Assembly (NCBI RefSeq): GCF_030814655.1
Contig: NZ_JAUSVK010000001.1
Coordinates: 999,043-1,063,042, forward strand
From: Labrys monachus
Lineage (GTDB): Bacteria > Pseudomonadota > Alphaproteobacteria > Rhizobiales > Labraceae
Reading direction: 5' to 3'
DNA length: 64,000 nucleotides
Shown: piece after piece, positions 18,719 to 28,915 of the stretch
How the letters are laid out: each line of letters begins with the position of its first letter
Numbering within the stretch: position 1 is the first letter of the stretch
Made by a program: the position numbers and the translations under genes
The notes under the pieces: model-generated
What the model saw: the letters and a program-made list of their open reading frames with translations, nothing else
The model's database searches: none
What the model was told of the DNA's origin: nothing

Positions 18719-18928
18719 TCATCCTTCCGCGGCGATGGCGTGCCTCTTGGCGGCAGGTTCGCCGGCCTCCTCCGGTCCGACGGGGAGCGCGCAGCGGACC
18801 GGCGCGATATGCGGATAAGTTTCCCGTTCGCGGATGTCGGCGCCCTGCCGCTCCGCCGGTGCGTCTCTCCGGACGAGCGCGTCCCTGACATCATCGCTCA
18901 ACGAGATGGTGAGCTTGTTGCGTGGCAT
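18719..18928 (-). pseudogene. Possible remnant of a small ribbon-helix-helix (CopG/ParD-like) protein
   Basis: A 69-aa frame begins MPRNKLTISLSDDVRDALVR, which resembles the DNA-binding start of CopG/ParD-type antitoxins. After about 20 residues the text loses this character, which suggests a frameshift or decay. No toxin partner is visible on either side. It may also be a chance frame; I give it low confidence. Confidence 0.3.
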
Positions 18929-19242
18929 GACAGATGCCTTCCCTTTGCAACCGCCTCGCAGGGGTCTTCCGACGATCGATCCGTCGGTGTCGGGCGAGAA
19001 GATTCACCTTCTCCAAGCCAGGGCCACTATAATTTTTTCGAGCGCGTTGAAAATGAAAATTTTACCATAATCACGGATCGGTGATTTCCTCGCCTCCTGC
19101 TGTTTCCAACGATCACCGGTTAGGGGCGATGTCAACGTTCCCGGCATTGCGGAGCCTGTCATTGCCGCGTGCCGCCGTTGTCTGGCCGTGCCTCGGGGTG
19201 CCTGCAGGCGAGCGGCGCCGCGGCCGCCGCCGCCCGCATCGC
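18929..19242. other. Intergenic region without a supported gene
   Basis: About 310 bp between the possible RHH remnant and the VOC-protein gene. The part around 19020-19080 is AT-rich and could hold a rightward or leftward promoter. I see no gene, repeat or clear terminator. Confidence 0.5.
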
Positions 19243-19629
19243 TCACCTTTCCTGGGGCGGGCGCACAGGCGTGAAGAAATTGATCAGGTTGCCGTCAGGA
19301 TCGCGAAACAGCAACGACCGGTTCCCCCATGGCTGGGTCGTCGGTCTCTGGACGACATCGCCAACCACGTTCTCCAGTCTTTCATATTCCCTGTCGACGT
19401 CGTCGACGCGGAACTCGATGATCGCCGTATGATTGTCGGCAGCGCGGGCAGCCCCCGCCCCGAACAGCGCCATGGTCCGCGTGCTGCCGATCGCCAGCGT
19501 GCAGGAGGGGGTCGCCAATTCGGCGAAGTCGTCGGTATACCACTTCGCCGGCAGGCCGCTGATTTCTTCATAGAAGCCGACCAGGCGCTTGATGTCGTCG
19601 GTGATGAGACGTGTCGAGACGAAATCCAT
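19243..19629 (-). CDS. VOC superfamily (glyoxalase/bleomycin-resistance-like) protein
   Basis: The 128-aa product has the paired beta-alpha-beta-beta-beta layout of VOC proteins. It starts STRLITDDIKRLVGFYEEISGL and ends LLFRDPDGNLINFFTP, the latter being the usual C-terminal motif with a metal-ligand-type position. GGAAGGAAA stands just before the ATG at 19629. It is divergent from the WYL-domain regulator gene at 19793, which is a common arrangement for regulator and target. The substrate is unknown. Confidence 0.88.
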   Translation of the reverse strand: MDFVSTRLITDDIKRLVGFYEEISGLPAKWYTDDFAELATPSCTLAIGSTRTMALFGAGAARAADNHTAIIEFRVDDVDREYERLENVVGDVVQRPTTQPWGNRSLLFRDPDGNLINFFTPVRPPQER

Positions 19630-19701
19630 GCATTTTCCTTCCGTTGGGCGGATCCGATGGGATGCGGTGCGATACGGGGCGGGTCGCGCGCGGCGCGAAC
19701 G

Positions 19702-19730
19702 ATCCGGATGGTCCGCCAGCCCATCCGGAT
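19702..19730. promoter_or_regulatory. Perfect 10-bp inverted repeat between divergent VOC and YafY-type genes
   Basis: The arms ATCCGGATGG (19702-19711) and CCATCCGGAT (19721-19730) are exact reverse complements separated by 9 bases. Each arm itself contains the palindrome ATCCGGAT. It lies 73 bp before the VOC gene and 63 bp before the regulator gene, so it is a plausible operator for the regulator. Confidence 0.5.
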
Positions 19731-19792
19731 AAGACGCTGTCGGGCTTGTAGCCGAGCCCTGCTGCCAGCATGGTGTCAGCAAGGAGATCGCC

Positions 19793-20494
19793 ATGCGCCG
19801 GGCCGACCGACTGTTTCAGATCATCCAGATCCTGCGGCGCTCGGGCCGGCCGGTCACCGCCGGCCTGCTGGCCGGGGAGTTGGAAGTGTCGAAGCGGTCG
19901 GTCTACCGCGATATCGCCGACTTGATGGCGCAGAGAGTGCCGATCCGCGGCGAGGCGGGGCTGGGTTACGTCCTCGACCGCGATTTCGACATGCCGCCGC
20001 TGATGCTTACGCCGGACGAGATCGAAGCAGCCGTGCTCGGTGCGCAATGGGTCGCCGAGCGGGGAGATGCGGTGCTGGCCGCCGCGGCGCGCGATCTGAT
20101 CGCCAAGATCGCCACCGCCGTCCCGGAACGTCTGCGGCCCTTCATCGCCGAGCCCACCGTCGGCGCGCCGTCCGGCACGATGGCAGCGCCCGACGGGCTG
20201 GATATCGCCCGCACCCGCGCATGGATCCGCAGCGGGCGCAAGATACGGATCCGCTATCGAGACCAACACAGCGAGGACAGCGAGCGGACCATCTGGCCGG
20301 TGATCATCGGCTATGCCGAGACGGTACGCCTGCTGGCGGCCTGGTGCGAGCTTCGCCGGGATTTCCGGCATTTCAGGACCGACCGCATCCTCGCCGCCGA
20401 GTTTCTCGACGAATGCCACGGCTCCCGCCCCGGCGACCTCAGGACCCGCTGGAAACGCCGCATGGAGGCCGAACGCGGACTGCGCCTTTCATGA
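19793..20494 (+). CDS. YafY-type transcriptional regulator (HTH_11 plus WYL domain)
   Basis: The 233-aa product has an N-terminal HTH_11 domain (RRADRLFQIIQILRRSGRPVTAGLLAGELEVSKRSVYRDI, residues 2-41) and a WYL-like ligand-sensing domain near residues 140-205 (IRIRYRDQHSEDSERTIWPVIIGYAE). AAGGAG precedes the ATG by 5 bases. It is divergent from the VOC gene, which it probably controls through the inverted repeat at 19702-19730. The WYL tripeptide itself is not conserved. Confidence 0.9.
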   Translation: MRRADRLFQIIQILRRSGRPVTAGLLAGELEVSKRSVYRDIADLMAQRVPIRGEAGLGYVLDRDFDMPPLMLTPDEIEAAVLGAQWVAERGDAVLAAAARDLIAKIATAVPERLRPFIAEPTVGAPSGTMAAPDGLDIARTRAWIRSGRKIRIRYRDQHSEDSERTIWPVIIGYAETVRLLAAWCELRRDFRHFRTDRILAAEFLDECHGSRPGDLRTRWKRRMEAERGLRLS

Positions 20495-20719
20495 CGGTCC
20501 GGTTGCGGGCGAGACGACACGAGCCGTGTGTCGGCGTGGTCGGAGGGGCGCGGCGCGTTTCGGCTATCCGCTTCCAGCGCCCGCCCGCGCCGCGCCTTTC
20601 CGCCCGCCGGCTCCGACCGGTCCTTCAGGACGAACCGTCTCGTATGCACGATGGGACGGCCGCGGATATTGCTATTCCGGCGCATCGTGACCACCTTTGG
20701 TGAAAATGGAGGCTATGCG

Positions 20720-21232
20720 ATGAGCAAAGAACGTGCCGTACTCGCCGGGGGATGTTTCTGGGGCATGCAGGATCTGATCCGCCGCTATGACGGCGTGATA
20801 ACCACCCGCGTGGGCTATTCGGGCGGAGACGTGCCGAACGCGACCTATCGCAATCATGGCACGCATGCCGAGGCCATCGAGATCATCTTCGATCCCGCCA
20901 AGCTCAGTTACCGGCAACTCCTGGAGTTCTTCTTCCAGATCCACGATCCGACCACGCGCAACCGCCAGGGCAACGACATCGGCACCAGCTATCGCTCGGC
21001 GATCTTCTACACGAGCGAAGAGCAGAAGCGGGTCGTCGAAGACACCATCGCCGATGTCGAGGCCTCGGGATTGTGGCCGGGCAAAGTGGTGACCGAGGTC
21101 GCGCCGGCCGGAGACTTCTGGGAAGCCGAGCCCGAGCATCAGGATTATCTCGAACATTATCCCAACGGCTATACCTGCCATTTCGTTCGCCCGGGCTGGA
21201 AGCTGCCGGTTCGCGAGAAGGCTTCCGCGTAA
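20720..21232 (+). CDS. msrA: Peptide-methionine (S)-S-oxide reductase
   Basis: The 170-aa product repairs S-epimers of methionine sulfoxide in proteins, using thioredoxin. The catalytic cysteine is Cys12 in AGGCFWGMQ. Other conserved text is [24 protein letters not shown] (residues 35-58), [23 protein letters not shown] and [19 protein letters not shown]. The last segment carries the usual MsrA tail. GGAGG stands before the ATG at 20720; an in-frame start upstream at 20528 lacks family similarity. It appears monocistronic. Confidence 0.96.
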   Translation: MSKERAVLAGGCFWGMQDLIRRYDGVITTRVGYSGGDVPNATYRNHGTHAEAIEIIFDPAKLSYRQLLEFFFQIHDPTTRNRQGNDIGTSYRSAIFYTSEEQKRVVEDTIADVEASGLWPGKVVTEVAPAGDFWEAEPEHQDYLEHYPNGYTCHFVRPGWKLPVREKASA

Positions 21233-21253
21233 GACGGCCTCGATGACGGCGGC

Positions 21254-21288
21254 CGATCGCCGGCGCGATACCTTCGCACCGGCGATCG
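21254..21288. terminator. Hairpin downstream of msrA
   Basis: A perfect 10-bp inverted repeat, CGATCGCCGG (21254-21263) and CCGGCGATCG (21279-21288), with a 15-base loop, lies 22 bp after the msrA stop. There is no T-tract, so it is at best a factor-assisted or imperfect terminator. Confidence 0.4.
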
Positions 21289-21378
21289 TCACGCGTGGCG
21301 GCTCGCGCCGCGGGCCTCATTGAAGGAACTCTTGGGCCGGTCTCCGAGTTCGCTATCGGGACAGGTCGGGAGACATTC

Positions 21379-22395
21379 ATGCGCTTTCATGCGGTCGCGA
21401 TCGTCACGCTGGCGATCCTGTGTCCCGGTGCGGCGAGCGCCGCGAAACTCGACGCCGACGCCATCAACGCCGCCATTTTCACGTCGGCGGCCGTCAAGCC
21501 GTTCGACCCGTCGCTGGTCAAGGCCGAGATCCTTCTCGATCGTGCCGGCTATTCGCCGGGTGAGATCGACGGGCATCCCGGCGACAATTTCACCAAGGCG
21601 CTGGCGGCCTATCAGGGCGATCACGGCCTGCCGGGCAGCGGGGTTCTCGACCCGGCGACCTGGGACGGGCTCGCCGCTTCGTCCGGCCCACCGGTCATCG
21701 TCGACTACGAGATCTCGCGATCGGATGTGAAGGGGCCCTTCACCAGGCACATGCCGGCGAAGATGGAGGCGATGGCCCGTCTGCGCCGCCTCGGCTATCG
21801 CAATCCGGTCGAGGCCCTCGCGGAGAGGTTTCATATGAGCCCGGACCTGCTGCGGGCGCTGAACCCGCATGAGCGCTTCAGGCGGGCAGGCCATCCTATC
21901 GCCGTCGCCGCCGTGCCGCCGCCGCCGGCATTCAAGGCGCCGATGCCCGGGCAGAACCGGGTGACGCGCATCGAGGTCGACAAGGACAGGCTGACGGTGC
22001 GGGCCTTTGACGCCGCCGGCAAGCTCGTCGGCTTCTTCCCCGCTTCGATCGGCAGCGAGGACAAGCCGGCGCCGTCGGGGACGCTGCAGGTCGAAGACGT
22101 CAATTTCAGGCCGAACTACACCTATAATCCCAAATACAAGTTCAAGGGCGTCAAGGCGCGGCGGCCGTTCACCATCGCGCCCGGGCCGAACAACCCGGTC
22201 GGCATCGTGTGGATCGCCCTGAACGGCGAGGGCTACGGCATCCATGGCGCGCCCGAGCCCGGCAAGATCTCGAAGCGCTATTCCCATGGCTGCGTGCGGC
22301 TGACCAATTGGGATGCGCTGACCCTGGCCTCCATGGTTGCCAAGGGCGTCACCGTCGATTTCATCGGCACAGGGCCCACCGCGGCGACGCCGTGA
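21379..22395 (+). CDS. L,D-transpeptidase (YkuD domain) with peptidoglycan-binding domain
   Basis: The 338-aa product starts with a Sec signal peptide (MRFHAVAIVTLAILCPGAASA), so it acts in the periplasm. A PG_binding_1 domain follows (about residues 50-95: LLDRAGYSPGEIDGHPGDNFTKALAAYQ). The YkuD domain lies at about residues 195-330, with the catalytic motif HGAPEPGKISKRYSHGCVRL and nucleophile Cys305. Such enzymes make 3-3 cross-links or attach proteins to peptidoglycan. The ATG at 21379 was chosen because the signal peptide starts there. It is convergent with the beta-lactamase-like gene (4-bp gap). Confidence 0.93.
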   Translation: MRFHAVAIVTLAILCPGAASAAKLDADAINAAIFTSAAVKPFDPSLVKAEILLDRAGYSPGEIDGHPGDNFTKALAAYQGDHGLPGSGVLDPATWDGLAASSGPPVIVDYEISRSDVKGPFTRHMPAKMEAMARLRRLGYRNPVEALAERFHMSPDLLRALNPHERFRRAGHPIAVAAVPPPPAFKAPMPGQNRVTRIEVDKDRLTVRAFDAAGKLVGFFPASIGSEDKPAPSGTLQVEDVNFRPNYTYNPKYKFKGVKARRPFTIAPGPNNPVGIVWIALNGEGYGIHGAPEPGKISKRYSHGCVRLTNWDALTLASMVAKGVTVDFIGTGPTAATP

Positions 22396-22399
22396 GCGG

Positions 22400-23334
22400 C
22401 TATGAGGCGGCCACCAGCTCCGCCGCCTTGCGGCCGATGAAGGGCATGATCTTCGGGTCGGCCGAGATCCGTTCGCCCTGGGTGAAGGCGACCAGGGTGA
22501 AGCGCCGGCCCGTCGGCAGCGCGACATGGATGGCGTCGTGGCGGCGGTAGCTCGCCAGGGGATCGCGCGTCCATCCGGTCCAGCCGGCCTTCGACCAGAA
22601 TTCAGCGCCTTCCGGTAGATCGGCTCCCATATAGTTGAGCACCTGCGCCCCGGACGTCTGCACGAAGGCCTTGTCGCGCGGCCGGTAGAGATAGTCCGCC
22701 ATCGCCTGCGAGCGCTGGGGCGAGACCATGCTCCCGTCCATGATCCGGGCCATCATCGAGGCGGCGGCGTCGGTCGTGAGGCGGTTGTGGTTGTTGCCGC
22801 CGAGGCGCACGAAGGTCTTTTCCCGGCCGTAGCGATCGTCGTCCATCAGTTTCTGCGAGACGTTGATGCCGGCGAACTCCGGCAGGCCGAACCCCTGGAA
22901 ATAGGCATTGATCGAGTTGCGGGCCTCGATCCATGCCGGCATCTCCGCGGGATCGAGATCGGTGTCGCCCGTCGTGCCGGTCAGGACGTCGATGATGTAA
23001 TTGGTCGCGGTGTTGCTCGACCATTTGATCATGTCGTGCATGGCGCGATCGAGTTCCGCCGTCTCGGCGACGCGGCCTGCTTCGAAAGCCGCCTGCGCCG
23101 CGACGAGGTAGAACATCTTGACGACGCTGCAGGGATAGAAAGGCTCCCCGCCGCGGTAGGAATAACCCTCGGGCAGAGTCGCGCCTTCGCCGAAGGCCCT
23201 GCCCGCGGCCGGGTGGAGCAGCATCGTGAGGGCGAACCTGTCCGCATCGAGGCCGTGCTCGCCGAACCGCTCCAGCGTCGCTCGCACGATCTCCTCGCCG
23301 ATCGCGTCGATCGGCGCCGATTTCCGGAAGAACA

Positions 23335-23335
<1 letters not shown>
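22400..23335 (-). CDS. Class A beta-lactamase-like serine hydrolase
   Basis: The 311-aa product has the serine beta-lactamase/PBP-like motifs: Ser70-x-x-Lys73 in PCSVVKMF, Ser106-Ser-Asn108 in KWSSNTATN (SDN-like) and a KTG-like SKAGWTGW near residue 265. No signal peptide is visible at the N-terminus (MFFRKSAPIDAIGEEIVRA), unlike secreted beta-lactamases. Its ATG shares a base with the stop of the ABC ATPase gene (TGATG), so it is the sixth gene of the peptide-importer operon. A cytosolic hydrolase acting on an imported peptide or lactam is likely. Confidence 0.85.
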
Positions 23336-24377
<1,042 letters not shown>

Positions 24378-24381
<4 letters not shown>

Positions 24382-25364
24382 GCCAGCTCTCCGATCCTCA
24401 GGCATGCGCCGGCATGGCCCGGCTCGATCGCCACGAGCGGCGGCTGCGTGCTCTCGCAGGCCGGCACGGCATGGCGGCAGCGCGGATGGAAGCGGCATCC
24501 GGGCGGCGGCGAGGCGAGGTTGGGCGGGGCGCCCCCGATCGGCTGCAGCCGGCCCGAGCGGCCCGCATGCGCCGGCAGCGCGTTGAGGAGCGCCCGCGTA
24601 TAGGGATGCGCGGGATTGGCGAAGAGCCGGTCCGTTTCGGCGAGCTCGACGATGCGGCCGGCATACATCACGCCGACGCGGTCGCAGGTCTGGGCGACGA
24701 CGCCGAGATCGTGGGTGACGAAGAGCACCGCCATGCCGGTTTCGGCGCGCAGCGCCAGGATGAGCTTGAGGATCTGGTCCTGCACGGTGACGTCGAGCGC
24801 CGTCGTCGGCTCGTCGGCGATGAGCAGCTTCGGGCGGCACGCCAGGGCGATGGCGATGAGGACGCGCTGGCGCATGCCGCCGCTGAAGGCATGCGGATAG
24901 GCTTCGAGGCGGCGCTCCGGCGCGGTGACGCCGACCGATTTCAGAAGATCGATCGCCCGCGTCCGCGCCTGGCGGGCGGTGAGCTTCTCGTGGCGGCGCA
25001 GCCCTTCCTCGATCTGGCGCCCGATGCGCATCGTCGGGTTCAGCGCCGACATCGGGTCCTGGAAGATCATGGCGATCTGGCTGCCGCGGATGTCGACGAA
25101 CTCCCTCGGCGCGAGCCGGGCGAGGTCGCGACCGCCGAAGGCGATCATGCCTTCGATCGATGCCGGCCGCGCGCCGCCGAAGAGCTGGATCAGCGAGCGG
25201 CAGGTGACGCTCTTGCCGCAGCCCGATTCGCCGACGAGGCCGAAGATCTCGCCCTGGCGGATGGCGAAGCTGACGCCGTCGACGGCGGTGACCGCATGCG
25301 GCGGCTTGCCGAAGGTCACGCGCAGGTCTTCGACCGCGATCGCGATATCGTTGGCCCCGCTCAT
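24378..25364 (-). CDS. Oligopeptide-type ABC transporter ATP-binding protein, DppD/OppD-like
   Basis: The 328-aa ATPase has Walker [10 protein letters not shown] (about residue 44), signature [15 protein letters not shown] (about residue 160), Walker [15 protein letters not shown] and the C-terminal oligo_HPY cysteine region [17 protein letters not shown]. It starts at 25364, overlapping the DppC-like gene by ATGA. Together with the next ATPase it energises a two-permease importer of peptides, nickel or related solutes. Confidence 0.92.
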
Positions 25365-26200
25365 GCCTTCGGCCTCAGGAAATCGTCCAGCCCGTCGCCG
25401 ATCAGGGTGAAGGTGACGCCGACGAAGATGATGGCGAGGCCGGGGAACAGCGAGATCCACCAGCCGTCCTGGATGAAATTGCGGCCGTCGGCGATCATCA
25501 CGCCCCATTCCGGCGTCGGCGGCTGGATGCCGAGGCCGAGGAAGCCGAGGGAGGTGACGCCGAGGATGGTCAACACGACATCCGCCATCATGAAGACGAT
25601 CGCCGGGGTGATCACGTTGGGCAGGACATGGCGCAGCATGATGCGGGCATGGCTGTAGCCGAGCACCGAGACGGCCTGGGTATATTCGAGCCGCCGCGCC
25701 AGCAGGACCTCGCCCCTGACGATGCGGGCGAAGGAGATCCACACCACCAGCGAAAAGGCCAGGTAGATGTTGGTCGTGCTCGGGCCGAGCGCCCCGACGA
25801 TGCTGATGACCAGCACATAGAAGGGAAATGCCCAGAGGATGTCGACGAAACGCATGATCAGGAGATCGATCCAGCCGCCGAAATAGCCGGAGACGAGCCC
25901 GATCGAACTGCCGATCAGGAAGGGCAGCAGCACGCAGATCGAGACGACCTGCATGTCGACCTGGCCGGCCGCGACCACCCGCGCCAGCACGTCGCGGCCG
26001 AGATCGTCGGTTCCGAACCAATGCTGCAGGGTCGGGGCCTGCAGCACATTGCCGAAATCGAGCTCGAGCGGATCATAGGGCACCAGCGAGGGCCCGAGGA
26101 GGCTGGCGACGGCGATCATCGCCAGCATGAGGAGCCCGACCTGCAGGCTGCGGTTGCGCGCGAAGCGCCGTATCGTCTCCTCGCCGACGAGCCGCCTCAT
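25361..26200 (-). CDS. Oligopeptide-type ABC transporter permease, DppC-like
   Basis: The 279-aa product has the OppC N-terminal domain (FARNRSLQVGLLMLAMIAVASLLGP, residues 13-37), the typical HWFGTDDLGRDVLARVV segment and the ATPase-docking loop AVSVLGYSHARIMLRHVLPN near residue 177. About six spans cross the inner membrane. It overlaps the DppB-like gene by 4 bp at 26197-26200. Confidence 0.93.
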   Translation of the reverse strand: MRRLVGEETIRRFARNRSLQVGLLMLAMIAVASLLGPSLVPYDPLELDFGNVLQAPTLQHWFGTDDLGRDVLARVVAAGQVDMQVVSICVLLPFLIGSSIGLVSGYFGGWIDLLIMRFVDILWAFPFYVLVISIVGALGPSTTNIYLAFSLVVWISFARIVRGEVLLARRLEYTQAVSVLGYSHARIMLRHVLPNVITPAIVFMMADVVLTILGVTSLGFLGLGIQPPTPEWGVMIADGRNFIQDGWWISLFPGLAIIFVGVTFTLIGDGLDDFLRPKA

Positions 26201-27138
26201 GACAGGCTCACGCGCGGATCGACGATGGAATAGGCGATGTCGGCAAGCAGGTTGATCAGCACGACGAGGACGGCGAAGGTGACCGTCAGCCCCTGGACGA
26301 GAGGATAGTCGCGCGCGCTGATCGAGGAGACGAGCAGCGAGCCGAGGCCGGGAATGCCGAACACCGTCTCGATCACCACCGTGCCGCCGATGACCCAGGA
26401 CGTATGGACGGCCAGCACCGAGATCGTCGAGGTCAGCGAGTTGCGCAGCACGTGGCGCCAGATCACGGTGCCTTCCGGCAGGCCCTTGGCGCGCGCGGTA
26501 TCGACATAATCGGCGCCGAGCACCGCGATGACCGAGCTGCGCAGCGAGCGGATGGTCAGGGCCGCGGTGCCGAGCGCGATGATGATCGCAGGCAGCGTGA
26601 GATGATGCAGCCGGTCGAGCCAGTCTTTGCCGTAGCCCGACACGGGAAACACCGGAAAGACGATCGACAGCAGCAGGACGAGCAGCACGCCGAGCCAGAA
26701 GGGCGGCATCGACATGGCGGCGACGAAGAAGAACTTCACGGCGTGATCGGCGAGGCTGTTGCGGCGCACCGCGGTGTAGAGGGCGAGCGGCACCGTCATG
26801 ATCAGCGCGAAGACGGTGCTGAGCCCGACGAGCGCTAGCGTCGGCCACAGTCTTTCGATCAGCAGCGGGCCGATCTGCGTCTTGTAGGCAATGGAGCGGC
26901 CGAAGCTGCCTTGCACGATGTCACTGAGGAAGGAGAGATATTGCAGCCAGAGCGGCCGGTCGAGGCCGAGCTGCCGGGTGAGCGCGGCGATGTCCTCCGG
27001 CGTGCCGCGACTGCCCAGCATCAACGTCGCCGGATCGCCCGGCATCACCCGCAGCAGCAGGAAGGCGACGAGCGTGATGCCGAGGAGCACGGGGATCAGC
27101 TGCAGCAGGCGCGAAAGGCTGAAGAAGACGACGTTCAT
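26197..27138 (-). CDS. Oligopeptide-type ABC transporter permease, DppB-like
   Basis: The 313-aa product has the DppB N-terminus (LQLIPVLLGITLVAFLLLRVMPGDPA, residues 12-37) with the RVMPGDPA loop typical of the family, and the docking loop DYVDTARAKGLPEGTVIWRHVLRN near residue 205. It follows the binding-protein gene by 60 bp. It forms the membrane channel with the DppC-like protein. Confidence 0.94.
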   Translation of the reverse strand: MNVVFFSLSRLLQLIPVLLGITLVAFLLLRVMPGDPATLMLGSRGTPEDIAALTRQLGLDRPLWLQYLSFLSDIVQGSFGRSIAYKTQIGPLLIERLWPTLALVGLSTVFALIMTVPLALYTAVRRNSLADHAVKFFFVAAMSMPPFWLGVLLVLLLSIVFPVFPVSGYGKDWLDRLHHLTLPAIIIALGTAALTIRSLRSSVIAVLGADYVDTARAKGLPEGTVIWRHVLRNSLTSTISVLAVHTSWVIGGTVVIETVFGIPGLGSLLVSSISARDYPLVQGLTVTFAVLVVLINLLADIAYSIVDPRVSLS

Positions 27139-27198
27139 GATGGGTTCCGGGCAACGGCACGCGTCCCACCGTCCGGCGGGACACGCGCCATGCTGCCT

Positions 27199-28725
27199 CT
27201 ACTTCACGACGACGTTCTTGAGCGAATAATTCGCCGTCGGCAGCACCTCGAAGCCGCTGACGTTCTTGCGGGCCGCATAGGGCGCATTCGGCGTGTAGAG
27301 GAAGATGAAGGGCGCGCCGTCATGCACGATCTGTTCGATCTCCTGGAACTGCTTGCCGCGCTCCGGCCCGTCCGGCGTCGCCCGTTCGGCCGCGTAGAGC
27401 TCGTTGACCCGGTCGCTCTTCCACTGCGTGTGGAAGGCATTGGCCCGTTCGGGATTGACGGCGGTGAAGCCGACCAGCTGGTCGGGATCGATGGTGTCGC
27501 TGGTGGCGTAGCTCAGCGACATCTCGTAATTGCCGCTCTTGGTGGTGCTGAACTGCGAGCTGTCCTCGATCGTCTGCAAGGCGACGTCGACGCCGATCTT
27601 CTTGAGCGAGGCCTGGATCGCGCTGGCGACCTGGCGCTCGGTGGCGTCGCCGGCCGAAACGAGCATGCTGGTCTTGAAGCCGTCGGGCACACCGCCTTCG
27701 GCCAGCAGCGCCTTCGCCTTGGCGAGATCGAGCGGATAGGGCTTCAGCGCGCTGTCGTGATAGGCCATGACGGGAATGGAGGAGGTCGCCGGCTTGGCGT
27801 TGCCGCGCAGGATGCCCTTGACGATCGCCGCCTTGTCGAGCGCGTAGTTCAGCGCCTGGCGGACCGCCTTGTTGTCGAAGGGCTTGCGGGTGGTGTTGAG
27901 CTGCACGAGATCGATGCGGAAAACCGGCGCGACGCCGACCTGGACGTCCGGATCCGATTTGAGGCTCTCGGCCTGGTTGAAGGGCACGTTGATGATGGCG
28001 TCGAGCTCGCCGGCCTTCAGCTTCAGGACGCGCGAATTGTCCTCGGGCACGACCTCGATGGAGGCGCCGTCGATCGCCGGTTTGCCCTTCTCCCAGTAAT
28101 TCGGGTTCTTCTCGAGTTCCTGGCCCTGGCCACGGCTCCAGGATTTGAGCACGAAGGGGCCGGAGCCGATCGGATGGTCGAAGAAGGCGGCGCCCTGAGC
28201 CTCGACGAGCTTGGCCGGCAGGATCGAGGCGCTGAACAGCGCGAGATTGTTCAGGATCGGCGTGAACGGCTTGTCGAGCGTCATGACGATCGTGTGGTCG
28301 TCGACGACGTCGTAATGCGTGATCGGCTTGAAGAAGCGCGCCCATTCGGATTTCTCGCTGGAGGCCCGCTGGAGCGAGAAGGCGACGTCGGCCGCCGTGA
28401 CCGGCTGGCCGTCGGAAAACTTGGCGTCGGGCCGCAGCTTGAAGCGGAATTGCTTGCCGTCGGGCGAAATCGTCCAGGATTCGGCGATGCCCGGCTCCAG
28501 CCTGGTGCCGTCCTCGCTCGGGCGGACGAGCTGGTCGTAGACCTGCAACTCCAGCCAGATGGAAGCATTGTCGCTCGATGCGATCGGGTCGATCGTCAGG
28601 GCATCGGCGAAAACCCCCAGGCGGAAGGTCGAGGCCTGGGCGGGCGCGAGCGTCGCGGCCGATACCATGAGGGCGCCGAGGAAGGCGCCTTTCAGGAATG
28701 GCACGGGAGCAGAGGCTTTGGACAT
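27199..28725 (-). CDS. Oligopeptide-type ABC transporter substrate-binding protein
   Basis: The 508-aa product belongs to SBP_bac_5 (DppA/OppA-like). A Sec signal peptide (about residues 1-32, ending PAQAS) directs it to the periplasm. Family text includes LRPDAKFSDGQPVTAADVAFSLQRA near residue 100 and AVRQALNYALDKAAIVKGILRG near residue 290. The ATG at 28725 has GAAGAGAAG upstream. It heads the leftward importer operon that runs to 22400. A peptide or peptidoglycan fragment is a reasonable ligand given the beta-lactamase-like last gene. Confidence 0.93.
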   Translation of the reverse strand: MSKASAPVPFLKGAFLGALMVSAATLAPAQASTFRLGVFADALTIDPIASSDNASIWLELQVYDQLVRPSEDGTRLEPGIAESWTISPDGKQFRFKLRPDAKFSDGQPVTAADVAFSLQRASSEKSEWARFFKPITHYDVVDDHTIVMTLDKPFTPILNNLALFSASILPAKLVEAQGAAFFDHPIGSGPFVLKSWSRGQGQELEKNPNYWEKGKPAIDGASIEVVPEDNSRVLKLKAGELDAIINVPFNQAESLKSDPDVQVGVAPVFRIDLVQLNTTRKPFDNKAVRQALNYALDKAAIVKGILRGNAKPATSSIPVMAYHDSALKPYPLDLAKAKALLAEGGVPDGFKTSMLVSAGDATERQVASAIQASLKKIGVDVALQTIEDSSQFSTTKSGNYEMSLSYATSDTIDPDQLVGFTAVNPERANAFHTQWKSDRVNELYAAERATPDGPERGKQFQEIEQIVHDGAPFIFLYTPNAPYAARKNVSGFEVLPTANYSLKNVVVK

Positions 28726-28875
28726 GGATGGCTTCTCTTCTGGTTCCGCATGGCGGTTATGACGGCGTCCGGGAGATTGAGCGAGGCCTGTTGCAAACTG
28801 GGCCGTTCCCCGGATCATTCCTGTGAATTTCGTCAAAAGACGACGCCGGGTCAAAACGCATTATGGACGGTATCA

Positions 28876-28890
28876 ATAACCTTGGGTTAT
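28876..28890. promoter_or_regulatory. LysR-type operator candidate between divergent genes
   Basis: A perfect palindrome ATAACC-TTG-GGTTAT contains a T-N11-A core (T28877, A28889), the classic LysR-family binding pattern. It lies 26 bp before the LysR gene start and 151 bp before the binding-protein gene start. It is the obvious site for autoregulation and for control of the importer operon. Confidence 0.6.
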
Positions 28891-28915
28891 GTGCAGGGGC
28901 AATCGGGAGAGGCCC

